Below are positions 13,343 to 21,088 of a stretch of 30,889 nt of DNA, piece by piece (the first letter of the stretch is position 1; every line of letters starts with the position of its first letter). This stretch comes from Haloarcula hispanica SH1 virus. Its lineage: Viruses > Dividoviricota > Laserviricetes > Halopanivirales. A model generated the notes under the pieces. That model was given only the letters and a program-made list of their open reading frames with translations. It ran no database searches and was not told where the DNA came from. The stretch is from NCBI RefSeq assembly GCF_000864025.1, contig NC_007217.1. The stretch is one strand, 5' to 3'. Both the position numbers and the translations under genes were made by a program.

Positions 13343-13585
13343 ATGGGAGTCAAAGACCAAATCCGCGACCTGGACGAGTACCAGGCCCAGGTGCAGCAGG
13401 CCCAGGCGGGCCAGCAGCAGAACGCCCGCCAGGCCGCCGCTGCTGCCACCGGGCAGGCCGGGACCGTAGGGAACGCCCTCGGCCCGGTCATGAACTGGGA
13501 AAAGACGGACGTGGAGTTCTGGATGCAGGTAGCACAGGTCGTGCTCCTGTACCTGATTCTTCGAGAGCTACGGAGGGGAGCCTGA
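13343..13585 (+). CDS. Gln-rich single-span protein, 80 aa
   Basis: The start is 3 nt after the previous stop. Residues 12-45 form a Gln/Ala-rich helix (QAQVQQAQAGQQQNARQAAA), probably a coiled coil. A C-terminal membrane segment at about 58-75 (WMQVAQVVLLYLILREL) follows and ends in RRGA. A tail-anchored helical bundle linking membrane and capsid is a plausible form. No family recognised. Confidence 0.78.
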   Translation: MGVKDQIRDLDEYQAQVQQAQAGQQQNARQAAAAATGQAGTVGNALGPVMNWEKTDVEFWMQVAQVVLLYLILRELRRGA

Positions 13586-13588
13586 CGG

Positions 13589-16063
13589 ATGGGCTTCTTC
13601 TCCGACCTCAAGAAAGGTGCAGAGAACACGTACAACGACGCGAGCAACGCGGTTAGCAACACCGCCGACTCCGCCGGAGACGCCTTCAACGACGTGTCCA
13701 GCGGGGTGCAGGACACCGCCGACGACGCCGGGGACGCCTTCAACGACTTCACCAGCGGGGCGAGTCAGACGGCGAACGACGCTTTCAGCAGCGTTTCGTC
13801 CGGCGTGCAGGACACCGCCGACGACGCCGGGGACGCCTTCAACGACTTCTCCGGTGGAGTCGAGGACACCGCCGAGGACGCCTTCGACTTCGCCACGGGC
13901 GGAGGCGGCGGTGGAGGCGGTGGTGGGGGTGTCGCCGGGGCCGTCTCCGGCGTGTTCGACTCGGGAGCCGACGCCGCCGAGGACGCCTTCAACTTCGCCA
14001 CGGGCGGAGCCGGTGACGCCGCCGACGAGGTGGCCGACCAGGCCCAGGGTGTCGCCCGCTTCTTCTCGGGAGCGAGCGACGACGCCGTGGACGACGCGAC
14101 CCAGGCGTTCGAGGACGTGGCCTCGTCGTTCTCCGGTGGCTCCGGGGCGCTCGCCAACGCGGTTCAGAACGCGGGCGACGACGCCGCCGAGAACATCCAG
14201 CAGGTCCAGTCCTTCGCGGACGACCTGGGGGACAGCGCCGTCGAGAGCGTGGTGTCCGGGTCCGCCGACATCACCGAGGAGGTCGAGCAGGCCAGCGGCG
14301 ACTTGAAGCAGGAGGCTTTCGAGTTCGCCAACGAGACGACCCAGAAGGCGAAGGACGCCGCCGACTTCGAGAGCTACCTGGAAGACATCGGACGAATCCA
14401 GAAGGACGTGCAGGGCTACCAGGCCCCGGACCCTGGCTCGTTCCTCTCCGGTATCACGAGCGGAGCGGGCGACCTCGCCGGGGACATCGGCGGGGGCCTG
14501 GCCGACGTGACCGGCGCGTCTGCCTACGCCAACTCCGACGCGGCAGCCCAGGCCCGCCAGGACATCGCGGAAGCGAAGGCCGAGGGCGGGCTGTCGGGGG
14601 CCGCAAAGCAGTTCGACACGCTGGCGAAGACCGGCTTCGACTTCGTGCTGGACAACCCGAACGCCTCGGTGCAGGACTCGGCCCGCGAGGGTATCGAGTT
14701 CGCTACCGGCGTGGACTCGGAGGACCAGGGCGAGGCCGCCGCCGAACTGGCCGGACAGACCAGCGCGGCGGTCGGCGGGGCCATCGAGGGGACGCCTCTC
14801 GACAACCCCGTGACGGACGCCGTCGGGACCGGCCTCGACATCTTCGTGGCCGACCCGGCGAAGGCAGCCGTTCGAGGGACCACGGGTATCTCCATCGACT
14901 CGGGGAGCACCGAGGGCCAGGTCGGGGCCATCGACGCCTTCGACGTGGGCGTGACCATCGGGACCGCCGGACTCGGGAAGGCGGGCCTGGCAGGCGTGAA
15001 GGGAGCGACCGGCGCGGCCAGCGGGGCCGACGAGGCCGGGACGCTCGTGGGCCGCCTGCTCGGTGGCGGCGACGAGGCAGCCGCCGCCGCCGACGACGTG
15101 GACGAGGGACGCCGTATCGTGACCGACGGCGGCGTGGACGTGTCCGACGAGACGGCCCTGGCGACGACCGACGACGCCGGGGCGCTGGCCGACGACATCC
15201 CCGAGGCGGGCCGAGCAGCCGACGAGGCTTCCGGTCCGTTCCGGGACGTTATCGACATCGGCCCGGCGCGGGTCGCTGACGACGCGGCCAGCGGGGCCGA
15301 CGAGGCCGCCGCCGCCGCCGACGACGCGGCCCAGGCGGGGACCTCGACCTCCTCGACCATCCTGGGCGGTGTCGCGGGACTCGGTGACGAGGCTTCGCGG
15401 GTCGGTGACGAGGTCGCCCAGGCAGCCGACGCCTTCGGCTCTCGCGCTGGCGGCTTCTTTGACGACCTCACGGCCCGCTTCGGTGACGAGGCGGCCCAGG
15501 GGTCGGACGAGGCCGCCCGTGGCGCTGACGACGCTGCACGCGGCGCTGACGACGCCGCCAGGGGTTCGGACGAGGCCGCCCGTGGTAGCGACGAGGCGGC
15601 GCGTGGAACCGACGAGGTGGCGCGAGGGGCCGACGAGGCCGCCCAGGGAGCCGACGAGGGCGCGGGAGCGTTCCGCCGGTTCCTGGGGACGACGACGGGG
15701 AAGGTCACGGCAGGCACGGCGGGTGTCCTGGCCGGTGGCGCTCTCCTCGAATCCCTCGGGACGTTCGACCGCCTGGAGGCGACGGACCCGCAGACCGGCG
15801 AGACGTTCGCCCTGGTCCGTCAGAAGGACTATCCCGCGACGGAGAGGCGTCAGAACGGCGGGATTCTCTGGGAGGTGCGGACCGGCAACCAGCGCCAGGG
15901 GTACAACAACAGCCAGGGCCTCACGGTCATGGTCGGCGCGTCGGGCCGTAACGTCTACATCCTCGACTCCCAGGGCAACCGGACCCGCGCCCAGGTCCCC
16001 GTCGAGACTCTGGAGCAGGCCGTCGCTCGTGCTCGCGGAACTGCTGGAGGTGCGTCGGCATGA
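13589..16063 (+). CDS. VP2: VP2, long repetitive helical virion protein (824 aa)
   Basis: Ala/Asp/Gly-rich 824-residue protein matching SH1 VP2 in size and place. The N-terminal 110 residues consist of repeats of the type SSGVQDTADDAGDAFNDF, including a perfect 45-bp DNA duplication (13706-13750 and 13805-13849). A run of eleven Gly follows (about 105-115). The middle has long amphipathic helices, with Gly/Ala-rich stretches that may meet the membrane (about 455-485). Near 630-690 are about nine heptads of G(S/A)DEAAR. A hydrophobic segment at about 702-720 precedes a C-terminal beta domain (about 735-815, LWEVRTGNQRQG) resembling modules in VP5. Confidence 0.87.
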   Translation: MGFFSDLKKGAENTYNDASNAVSNTADSAGDAFNDVSSGVQDTADDAGDAFNDFTSGASQTANDAFSSVSSGVQDTADDAGDAFNDFSGGVEDTAEDAFDFATGGGGGGGGGGGVAGAVSGVFDSGADAAEDAFNFATGGAGDAADEVADQAQGVARFFSGASDDAVDDATQAFEDVASSFSGGSGALANAVQNAGDDAAENIQQVQSFADDLGDSAVESVVSGSADITEEVEQASGDLKQEAFEFANETTQKAKDAADFESYLEDIGRIQKDVQGYQAPDPGSFLSGITSGAGDLAGDIGGGLADVTGASAYANSDAAAQARQDIAEAKAEGGLSGAAKQFDTLAKTGFDFVLDNPNASVQDSAREGIEFATGVDSEDQGEAAAELAGQTSAAVGGAIEGTPLDNPVTDAVGTGLDIFVADPAKAAVRGTTGISIDSGSTEGQVGAIDAFDVGVTIGTAGLGKAGLAGVKGATGAASGADEAGTLVGRLLGGGDEAAAAADDVDEGRRIVTDGGVDVSDETALATTDDAGALADDIPEAGRAADEASGPFRDVIDIGPARVADDAASGADEAAAAADDAAQAGTSTSSTILGGVAGLGDEASRVGDEVAQAADAFGSRAGGFFDDLTARFGDEAAQGSDEAARGADDAARGADDAARGSDEAARGSDEAARGTDEVARGADEAAQGADEGAGAFRRFLGTTTGKVTAGTAGVLAGGALLESLGTFDRLEATDPQTGETFALVRQKDYPATERRQNGGILWEVRTGNQRQGYNNSQGLTVMVGASGRNVYILDSQGNRTRAQVPVETLEQAVARARGTAGGASA
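13706..13849. repeat. Perfect 45-bp direct repeat in VP2
   Basis: Bases 13706-13750 and 13805-13849 are identical, 99 bp apart and in frame. Identity at all third codon positions points to a recent duplication or ongoing recombination rather than selection on the protein alone. Confidence 0.9.
15481..15665 (+). repeat. Heptad-repeat DNA in VP2
   Basis: About nine 21-bp units encode variants of GADEAAR/GSDEAAR. The units differ at third positions, so this array is older than the 45-bp duplication near the gene start. A seven-residue period suits a coiled coil or an amphipathic helix. Confidence 0.75.
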
Positions 16064-16971
16064 CCATCTCCGCGCCCTTCGACAGCGAGCAGGAGGCCGA
16101 CGCGGCCTACTTCGGCTCCGGCGGCTCCGGCGGGGGCGGCTCGACCGGACCGGGGCCTGGACCTGGACCCGGACCTGGACCCGGACCTGGCCCGAACGGC
16201 CAGGACGGCTCCGGCGCTCGGTGGGGCGAGCTACAGCAGGCCGCCCAACTCGGTTCCGGGTGGGTCCTGGTCTACCAGGACCAGCAGAACGGCAGCCGTC
16301 GTCGGTGGTTCGTTATCCGCATGAACGACGGCACGCTCCAGGCCCTCAACAGCCAGGGGCGACCCCAGGACGCCGGAGAGAACACCAAGCTCTCCGAGCT
16401 TCCCCACTACTCGAACGAGGAGGACGCCCGTGCGGCGTTCGCGGCCTGGGCCGAGCAGAACGGCCAGGGCGGCGAGAACGGCGAGGGCGGCCCCGGAACC
16501 GGCCCCGGCGGCGAGGGCGGCGAGGAGTCCGCCCAGTGGGGCCAGTGGAAGAAAATCAGCGAGGCGAGCGTCTGGCACATCTACAGCCGCGCTCACAAGC
16601 AGGAGGACCGCGCCCAGTTCCTCGCCACGGGCATGGTTGACGGCGACAGCGTCTACCTGGCCCCCGAGGGGAAGGTCGTCAAAGACCCCCACATCTACGA
16701 CGACCCCGAGGCGCTACGCCAGTCCCTCCAGACCTACTTCCAGAAGGCCGAGAACGGGGACATCCCGGAGAGCCAGCAGCCCAACGGAGACGACCCTGGA
16801 GCCGAGCGGGTCCGCCGCGAGGCCACCAGCCAGTCGTCCTCGACCCAGTCGAAGGTAGAGCGCCTGGTCGAGAAGATGGGCGGGAAGAAAGTCGCCCTGG
16901 CCGCTGTCGCGGTCGGCGGTGTCGCCTACTACCAGTCGCAGGACGGCGACCTGTTCAACGGAGGTAGCTAA
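16060..16971 (+). CDS. VP5: VP5-like virion protein with duplicated module
   Basis: The ATG overlaps the VP2 stop (ATGA). Residues about 28-46 are a pure GP repeat linker. Two similar modules follow: 52-132 (WGELQQAAQLGSGWVLVYQD...) and 163-235 (WGQWKKISEASVWHIYSRAH...). Each has Trp-rich strands, a G(S/T)...G turn and a helix with EAL/EEDARAAF, and they are separated by a Gly/Glu linker. A C-terminal anchor lies at about 278-291 (VALAAVAVGGVAYY). Size (about 31 kDa) and order match SH1 VP5. It is likely membrane-anchored with modules reaching the capsid. Confidence 0.82.
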   Translation: MTISAPFDSEQEADAAYFGSGGSGGGGSTGPGPGPGPGPGPGPGPNGQDGSGARWGELQQAAQLGSGWVLVYQDQQNGSRRRWFVIRMNDGTLQALNSQGRPQDAGENTKLSELPHYSNEEDARAAFAAWAEQNGQGGENGEGGPGTGPGGEGGEESAQWGQWKKISEASVWHIYSRAHKQEDRAQFLATGMVDGDSVYLAPEGKVVKDPHIYDDPEALRQSLQTYFQKAENGDIPESQQPNGDDPGAERVRREATSQSSSTQSKVERLVEKMGGKKVALAAVAVGGVAYYQSQDGDLFNGGS

Positions 16972-16973
16972 AC

Positions 16974-17459
16974 ATGGGAAAATTCGCGCTGGCCTCGCGG
17001 CTGGCAGACGAACTCGGCAGTAGCGTAGACGAGACTATCCGCTTCGTGGACGAGGTGGGCGTCCAGCCCGCCCGGTCCATGCTGGACGAGGCCGCCCAGT
17101 CGGGCAGCCGGACGGTCCAGAACTGGTGGAAGCCCGCCACGGCGGTCGGCGTCGTCGGCGGGGGCGGGGCGCTGGCCTGGCGACAGCAGGAAATCGACCA
17201 GGCCCGTGCCATCGCCAACCAGCAGAAATCGTACACCTCGGCGGCTCGGGAGGTCATGCAGTCCGACCTCTCGCCCGAGGCGAAGCGGGAACTGGTCAAC
17301 CAACTCAACGAGAACGGCCCGGCGTCGGGTCAGAACAAGAACGGAGGCGGCGGCGACGACGGCGGCGGTGGCCTGCTCGGCGGCGACATCCAGACCACGC
17401 TCGTCCTTCTTATCGTCGTGGCGTTCGCGCTCCGGTACACCCTGGGGGACGACGACTGA
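16974..17459 (+). CDS. VP10: VP10-like virion membrane protein, 161 aa
   Basis: ATG is 2 nt after the VP5 stop. It has an amphipathic N-terminal helix, a short Gly-rich hydrophobic stretch at about 55-69 (AVGVVGGGGALAW), a helical middle with Gln/Asn-rich residues, a Gly/Asp linker, and a C-terminal span at about 137-154 (TTLVLLIVVAFALRY) followed by GDDD. The size of about 17 kDa and order match SH1 VP10. Its stop overlaps the next ATG (TGATG). Confidence 0.8.
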   Translation: MGKFALASRLADELGSSVDETIRFVDEVGVQPARSMLDEAAQSGSRTVQNWWKPATAVGVVGGGGALAWRQQEIDQARAIANQQKSYTSAAREVMQSDLSPEAKRELVNQLNENGPASGQNKNGGGGDDGGGGLLGGDIQTTLVLLIVVAFALRYTLGDDD

Positions 17460-17908
17460 TGGTTCCCGGCCTTCGAGACAACGAGGACCTTCTGGTCGAG
17501 CGCCTGGGGCGTCTCGTGGACGTTCTGGAGACAAAGGAGTTCGGGGACACGACGGTCGAGCGGTCGGTGACGCAGAATATCGACCGGACCCGGACCGACA
17601 GCCCGAACAACGAGAACCAGCCCATCTACTTCTCGACCGGCCCGGAGGCCATCGCCGTCGAGAACACCGAGGAGTGGGAGCGGCTGGACTTCGGTATCGT
17701 CGCGGAGACGGTCAACATCCGCACCACGGACGACATCGACATCGCCTTCGCAGACCCGAACAAGAACGGGCCAGTTATCCGGGTCAGAGAGGGTGAATCC
17801 CCCTTCACCATCGGCGGGGACGCAGGTATCGAGTCGGCGTTTATCTGGCTCCGGCAGGCGGAGACGGCCAGCAACACGCCCGGCATCCAAATCATCGCGT
17901 TCAACTAA
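17459..17908 (+). CDS. VP9: VP9-like minor capsid protein, 149 aa
   Basis: The start is fixed by the TGATG overlap with VP10. The N-terminal helix (about 5-25, LRDNEDLLVERLGRLVDVLE) resembles an assembly or docking arm. Residues about 50-149 form a beta-sandwich-like domain (VNIRTTDDIDIAFADPNKNG, FIWLRQAETASNTPGIQIIAF). This pattern of AFADP, glycine-rich turn and FIWLR is typical of small viral capsid or vertex domains. Size and order match SH1 VP9; a role at the vertex or as a minor capsid protein is inferred. Confidence 0.8.
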   Translation: MVPGLRDNEDLLVERLGRLVDVLETKEFGDTTVERSVTQNIDRTRTDSPNNENQPIYFSTGPEAIAVENTEEWERLDFGIVAETVNIRTTDDIDIAFADPNKNGPVIRVREGESPFTIGGDAGIESAFIWLRQAETASNTPGIQIIAFN

Positions 17909-17920
17909 CACAACACAACC

Positions 17921-18934
17921 ATGACGACCATCGGACCTAAGACGGACAACCTCGGAACGCTCCTCTCCGACCTCACTACGGAGATGATAAACAACGGCGG
18001 ATGGGCGGAAGCGGACGCCTACGTAACGAACGACCAGTCTACGGACGACTGGCACAACAACGGTCGGGCGCTGTATCACGCGGCGTCGGACACCTACGTC
18101 GTCCTGTTCCTCGACTACTACAGGACGCTCTACCCGTACAGCAACAGCCAGAACCTCTCGGTGTGCATGGTCCAGTCTACGGACTGGGACGACACGAACC
18201 ACCACCCGGCAGGGCTGACGACGGACTGTGGCCGCTACCCGTTCTCCGGCGACGTGGGGAACGGCGCGGGGGTCTCGTTCGACTACCGGAACGACCACGG
18301 CAGCGGGACCCTGGCCGAGAACGAGGAGAACAGCGAACGGCTGTCGGCGTTCACGAAGGGCTACAGCCCGGACATCACGGACTGTGCCACGTCGGTAGAC
18401 AACGACGACACCTGGACCTACGGCCTCTCGGTCGGGTCGGACTACTTCACCATCTTCGCGGTCAACGACTCCTCGAACACGGGGGCCGCTGGCTGCATGG
18501 GGTGGGAGTACCTGGACGAGAAGTTCTGGTCCGACGGTCGCCCGCCGGTCCACGCTTTCAGTTCCTACAACCACTCCGACGACGGGAGCGGCGAGTGGGT
18601 CAACTCGACCGAGTTCCACACGGCGTTCTACGACGACGACCACCCGAACACGGAGCTTCCGTACAACCGCTCCTCTCGGACCCAGGACCCTCGGTACGGG
18701 TTCATCAACTCCGACCCGGACGACGACAGCTACTTCTTCCAGTTCGCGGTGCTGGAAGACGACAACAACCCGAGGCGGCCCATCGCCCACCCGAGAATCG
18801 TCATCCCCAACGACATCGCCAACGGGGCGAACGACGGCGACACCGTCACGTCCGACGGGCGGACCTACCGCTTCTTCGTGGACTCGGGAGGGAACCGGAG
18901 CAGCACGCTCTCGTTCGGACTCCGGTGGGAGTAA
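17921..18934 (+). CDS. VP3: VP3, spike protein
   Basis: A 337-residue, about 37-kDa protein, very rich in Asp, Asn, Ser, Tyr and Trp with few Lys, as expected for an exposed halophilic surface protein. No signal or membrane segment. Short strands with aromatic residues (YVVLFLDYYRTLYPYSNSQN, DYFTIFAVNDSSNTGAAGC) indicate a beta-fold. Several paired Cys in the middle could form disulphides. Size and order match SH1 VP3, which with VP6 forms the vertex spikes used to bind the host. There is a 12-nt gap to VP9 and 6 nt to VP6. Codon use is less extreme than in the core genes. Confidence 0.85.
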   Translation: MTTIGPKTDNLGTLLSDLTTEMINNGGWAEADAYVTNDQSTDDWHNNGRALYHAASDTYVVLFLDYYRTLYPYSNSQNLSVCMVQSTDWDDTNHHPAGLTTDCGRYPFSGDVGNGAGVSFDYRNDHGSGTLAENEENSERLSAFTKGYSPDITDCATSVDNDDTWTYGLSVGSDYFTIFAVNDSSNTGAAGCMGWEYLDEKFWSDGRPPVHAFSSYNHSDDGSGEWVNSTEFHTAFYDDDHPNTELPYNRSSRTQDPRYGFINSDPDDDSYFFQFAVLEDDNNPRRPIAHPRIVIPNDIANGANDGDTVTSDGRTYRFFVDSGGNRSSTLSFGLRWE

Positions 18935-18940
18935 CGACCC

Positions 18941-19633
18941 ATGACGGCGTACACCGGGGTTGACAGCAGCAGAACATACGCCACGGGGTCCTTCACCGAC
19001 TACGCTTCCGTCTGGGGTCCCTCGCTGACGGTCGGTGGCTTCGTGTCGGTGGCCGACGCCGCAGACGGAGTCTTCACGGCCCACCAGCGCCTCGGCTCCT
19101 CGTCGGACCCGCCGACCATCGTGGACCACTCGGAGCCGCCCACGGCCTCCTCGACCGACTTCATGGACGCCGACACGGCGTTCACTGCCGGGGCGTTCGA
19201 GGGCCACCCGCTGATACACGCCTCGACCCAGACGACGGACCATCAATCCGAGTACCCCGGTAGCGTCGTGGGGATGGAGGACTACATCTTCTCCTGGGCG
19301 TACATCCCGCTCAAGTTCTTCCACGAGGTGACGGGCCGGGTCTACGACACCGAGGGCGAACCCATCAAAAACGCCCGGTTCATCGCCACGCCGGACAACC
19401 TCGGGACCGTCGGGTCGGTGGACGAGGACGGGTACTACTCCATCTACCTGCTCCGCGTCCCCTACCAGACGTTCCTGCTCGGCGTCCCGGCGAAGGGCGG
19501 CTACGACCTCGTGTGGTATCGCTCCTCGGAGGGCCAGCGTATCGCTGGCGACCAGGACGACATCGACCTCACGTTCGTCCCCGAGTCCATCCCGACACCG
19601 CTGGACACCAGCGTAGACCTGCGGTTCAAGTGA
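18941..19633 (+). CDS. VP6: VP6, spike protein with carboxypeptidase-regulatory-like domain
   Basis: A 230-residue protein that matches SH1 VP6, the partner of VP3 in the spike. Residues about 1-125 form a Thr/Ser/Asp-rich beta domain. From about 128 to 215 the pattern HEVTGRVYDTEGEPIKNARF...VDEDGYYSIYL is that of a CarboxypepD_reg-like Ig sandwich (G-x-V-x-D-x-x-G-x-P-x-x-x-A ... DGxYS), often found in surface adhesins. Probably exposed and involved in host binding. Spike genes are the region that varies most between SH1-group viruses. Confidence 0.84.
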   Translation: MTAYTGVDSSRTYATGSFTDYASVWGPSLTVGGFVSVADAADGVFTAHQRLGSSSDPPTIVDHSEPPTASSTDFMDADTAFTAGAFEGHPLIHASTQTTDHQSEYPGSVVGMEDYIFSWAYIPLKFFHEVTGRVYDTEGEPIKNARFIATPDNLGTVGSVDEDGYYSIYLLRVPYQTFLLGVPAKGGYDLVWYRSSEGQRIAGDQDDIDLTFVPESIPTPLDTSVDLRFK

Positions 19634-19635
19634 CC

Positions 19636-19950
19636 ATGCCGGGAATCGTCTCACAGTACGTGCTCCCCGTCGCCGTTATCGTCTCGGCGGCGGCGACCAC
19701 GACGACGGCGGCAATCGCGTGGCAGTTGTACCGAGCGGTGAAGACCCACGAGAGGGCGCTGTTCGGTGAGGAGGCCGTGAACGGCCACGACGGTATCGTG
19801 GAAGTCGTCAACGAGAACACGCAGCGGTCGGAAGTGAACCGCCGGGTGCTCCGTGCTCACGACATGGTCCCGCCGGGGCCTCGCGGCGACTTCTACCGGG
19901 AGGCGCGGGACACGGCCCCCAACGAGAGCGACGAGCGACAGGGAGCGTAG
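19636..19950 (+). CDS. Single-span membrane protein, 104 aa
   Basis: ATG is 2 nt after the VP6 stop. An N-terminal span at about 8-30 (YVLPVAVIVSAAATTTTAAI) is followed by a charged, mostly helical soluble part with KTHERALFGEE and a polar tail ending DERQGA. It is the last gene of the capsid operon; the stop codon lies in the terminator hairpin. It may anchor the spike complex, lie in the virion membrane, or act in exit. Not recognised. Confidence 0.8.
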   Translation: MPGIVSQYVLPVAVIVSAAATTTTAAIAWQLYRAVKTHERALFGEEAVNGHDGIVEVVNENTQRSEVNRRVLRAHDMVPPGPRGDFYREARDTAPNESDERQGA

Positions 19951-19961
19951 CAGGCGCTCCC
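19941..19961 (+). terminator. Hairpin at the end of the capsid operon
   Basis: Seven-base arms GGGAGCG and CGCTCCC with a TAGCAGG loop; the loop contains the last stop codon. It lies between converging operons, so it is a likely 3' end signal, though no T-run follows. Confidence 0.55.
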
Positions 19962-20046
19962 GTGCGTCTCGCTGGCTCCGTTACCTTCTCCGCGACCCAG
20001 ACTACCTACAGAACAGGGAACCGCTCACGAGGCGACTGTGCGTCTC

Positions 20047-20232
20047 TCAGAGAGTCGGGGCAGAATAGCCGCAGACCGAGCACCTGGAGCGGCGTGGTCG
20101 GTCCTGCTTCGCCTCTCCGGCGGTCGTCGGCGTGAGGGGGCCGGAGTGGTCGAGCGCCGAGCAGTCGCGGTCCAGGTGGTAGCGCGTTCCCTGGCCGGTG
20201 ACGTAGACGCGCCGGTCGGGGTCCAGGCTCAC
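20047..20232 (-). CDS. 61-aa Cys/His protein
   Basis: GTG start overlapping the upstream stop (GTGA). The pattern YHLDRDC (H19, C24), about 27 residues, then RCSVCG (C51, C54) is a small zinc-binding layout. From memory it recurs in haloarchaeal and actinobacterial proteins as YHxxxxCxxL...RPCxxC, with no known function. It is the last gene of the right-hand minus-strand operon and faces the capsid operon end 96 bp away. Confidence 0.72.
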   Translation of the reverse strand: MSLDPDRRVYVTGQGTRYHLDRDCSALDHSGPLTPTTAGEAKQDRPRRSRCSVCGYSAPTL

Positions 20233-20408
20233 GCTCCGTAGCCTCCCGCTCCGTAGCCCTCGGCCCCGTAGCCGTCGGTCCCGTCCCTGGCCGCGACGTA
20301 CTCCTCTCGGGAGACAAAACCGCCGTTCGGGCCTCGGTAGGCCACGCTGGCCCAGACTTCCATCTGGTAGCCGTCCTCGGTCGCCTCGACCACCTGGCGG
20401 TCGCTCAC
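20229..20408 (-). CDS. 59-aa protein with GYGA tail repeats
   Basis: GTG start fixed by the GTGA overlap. A short beta-like head (RQVVEATEDGYQMEVWASVA, RGPNGGFVSREEYVAA) is followed by DGTDGYGAEGYGAGGYGA, three GYGA units made by short DNA repeats. Repeat tails of this kind often mediate self-association, which is inference here. Its stop overlaps the next GTG. Confidence 0.7.
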   Translation of the reverse strand: MSDRQVVEATEDGYQMEVWASVAYRGPNGGFVSREEYVAARDGTDGYGAEGYGAGGYGA

Positions 20409-20521
20409 GCCAGGCCCTCCGCGACGACGTGGGCGCTGTCCCGGTCGAGAACGGGCGTCCAGGCCCGGATGTTCGCCTCGGTCGGGTAGCCGGTCCACAC
20501 GGCCCGGCAGCGGAACGTCAC
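20405..20521 (-). CDS. 38-aa miniprotein
   Basis: A very short gene, fixed on both sides by GTGA overlaps with its neighbours. The translation begins VTFRCRAVWTGYPTEANIRA and ends HVVAEGLA. One Cys only. The shape suggests strand, loop, strand, helix; no family recognised. The perfect coupling on both ends is the main support. Confidence 0.6.
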   Translation of the reverse strand: MTFRCRAVWTGYPTEANIRAWTPVLDRDSAHVVAEGLA

Positions 20522-20664
20522 GGCAGCACCTCGACGCAGGTACGGGTCGAACCGCAGTAGGGACACTTCCCGTCGGTGTCGAACACGGCCCGCCCGGTGG
20601 CCTTGAACGTGTCCCGCTGCTCGCCGCAGGACCGACACCAGATTTGAAGGTCTACGCGGGTCAC
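20518..20664 (-). CDS. 48-aa zinc-ribbon protein
   Basis: GTG start by GTGA overlap. C10/C13 (WCRSCGEQRDTF) and C34/C37 (KCPYCGSTRTC) form a complete zinc ribbon separated by a 20-residue beta-hairpin. A single-domain nucleic-acid or protein binder. It sits in a row of four consecutive very small Cys-containing genes. Confidence 0.75.
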   Translation of the reverse strand: MTRVDLQIWCRSCGEQRDTFKATGRAVFDTDGKCPYCGSTRTCVEVLP

Positions 20665-20930
20665 TCGTCCACCCTCTCGGTCCAGCCGCACGTCGGGCAG
20701 TTCACGACGACCTCGACCCCGTGGCCGAGGTAGCGAAAGCGGGCCTCGACCGGCCCGCCGCAGGTGGAGCAGCCGCCCCGGACGGCAGGCTTCCGCTCGC
20801 GGGACAGCCAGCCCTCCAGTAGCTTCTCGAAGTCGTCCCGGCAGCCGTCGCAGAGACGGAACACGGAGCCGTCCACCACCAGGCTGTCGGAGTCGGTCGG
20901 CGTCCCGCACCGCTCGCACTCGGCGCTCAC
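20661..20930 (-). CDS. 89-aa double zinc-ribbon protein
   Basis: GTG start by GTGA overlap. There are two zinc sites: C5/C8 with C27/C30 (CERCG, LCDGC) and C54/C57 with C78/C81 (CSTCGG, CPTCGWTERVDE), joined by a short helix (DDFEKLLEGWLSRE). Two tandem ribbons suggest binding to nucleic acid or a transcription/translation component. No family recognised. Confidence 0.8.
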   Translation of the reverse strand: MSAECERCGTPTDSDSLVVDGSVFRLCDGCRDDFEKLLEGWLSRERKPAVRGGCSTCGGPVEARFRYLGHGVEVVVNCPTCGWTERVDE

Positions 20931-21088
20931 GCGACGACCTCCACGAGCAGGGTGTCGGCGTGCTCCTCGGAGACGCGCAGGATGTCCCGACGACGGACTC
21001 GACGGGGCCGCTTCGACTTCCGGCGGTAGATGGACCACCCCAGACGGCGAAGTTCCCGCTTCTCACCCCTGGTTAGACCCGTGCTCAT
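20927..21088 (-). CDS. 53-aa highly basic protein
   Basis: Both ends are fixed by overlaps (ATGA with the upstream gene, GTGA with the downstream one). It begins MSTGLTRGEKRELRRLGWSI and continues with a run dense in Arg and Lys (YRRKSKRPRRVRRRD). That is strongly basic in an otherwise acidic halophilic proteome. The C-terminal half is neutral to acidic. The natural reading is a nucleic-acid binder; it resembles no family I know. Confidence 0.75.
   Translation of the reverse strand: MSTGLTRGEKRELRRLGWSIYRRKSKRPRRVRRRDILRVSEEHADTLLVEVVA

Noticed and set aside
17330-19654. 774-codon minus-strand frame opposite VP10-VP6
   Set aside because: A GC-driven antisense frame, rich in Val and Arg, lying opposite well-supported virion genes.
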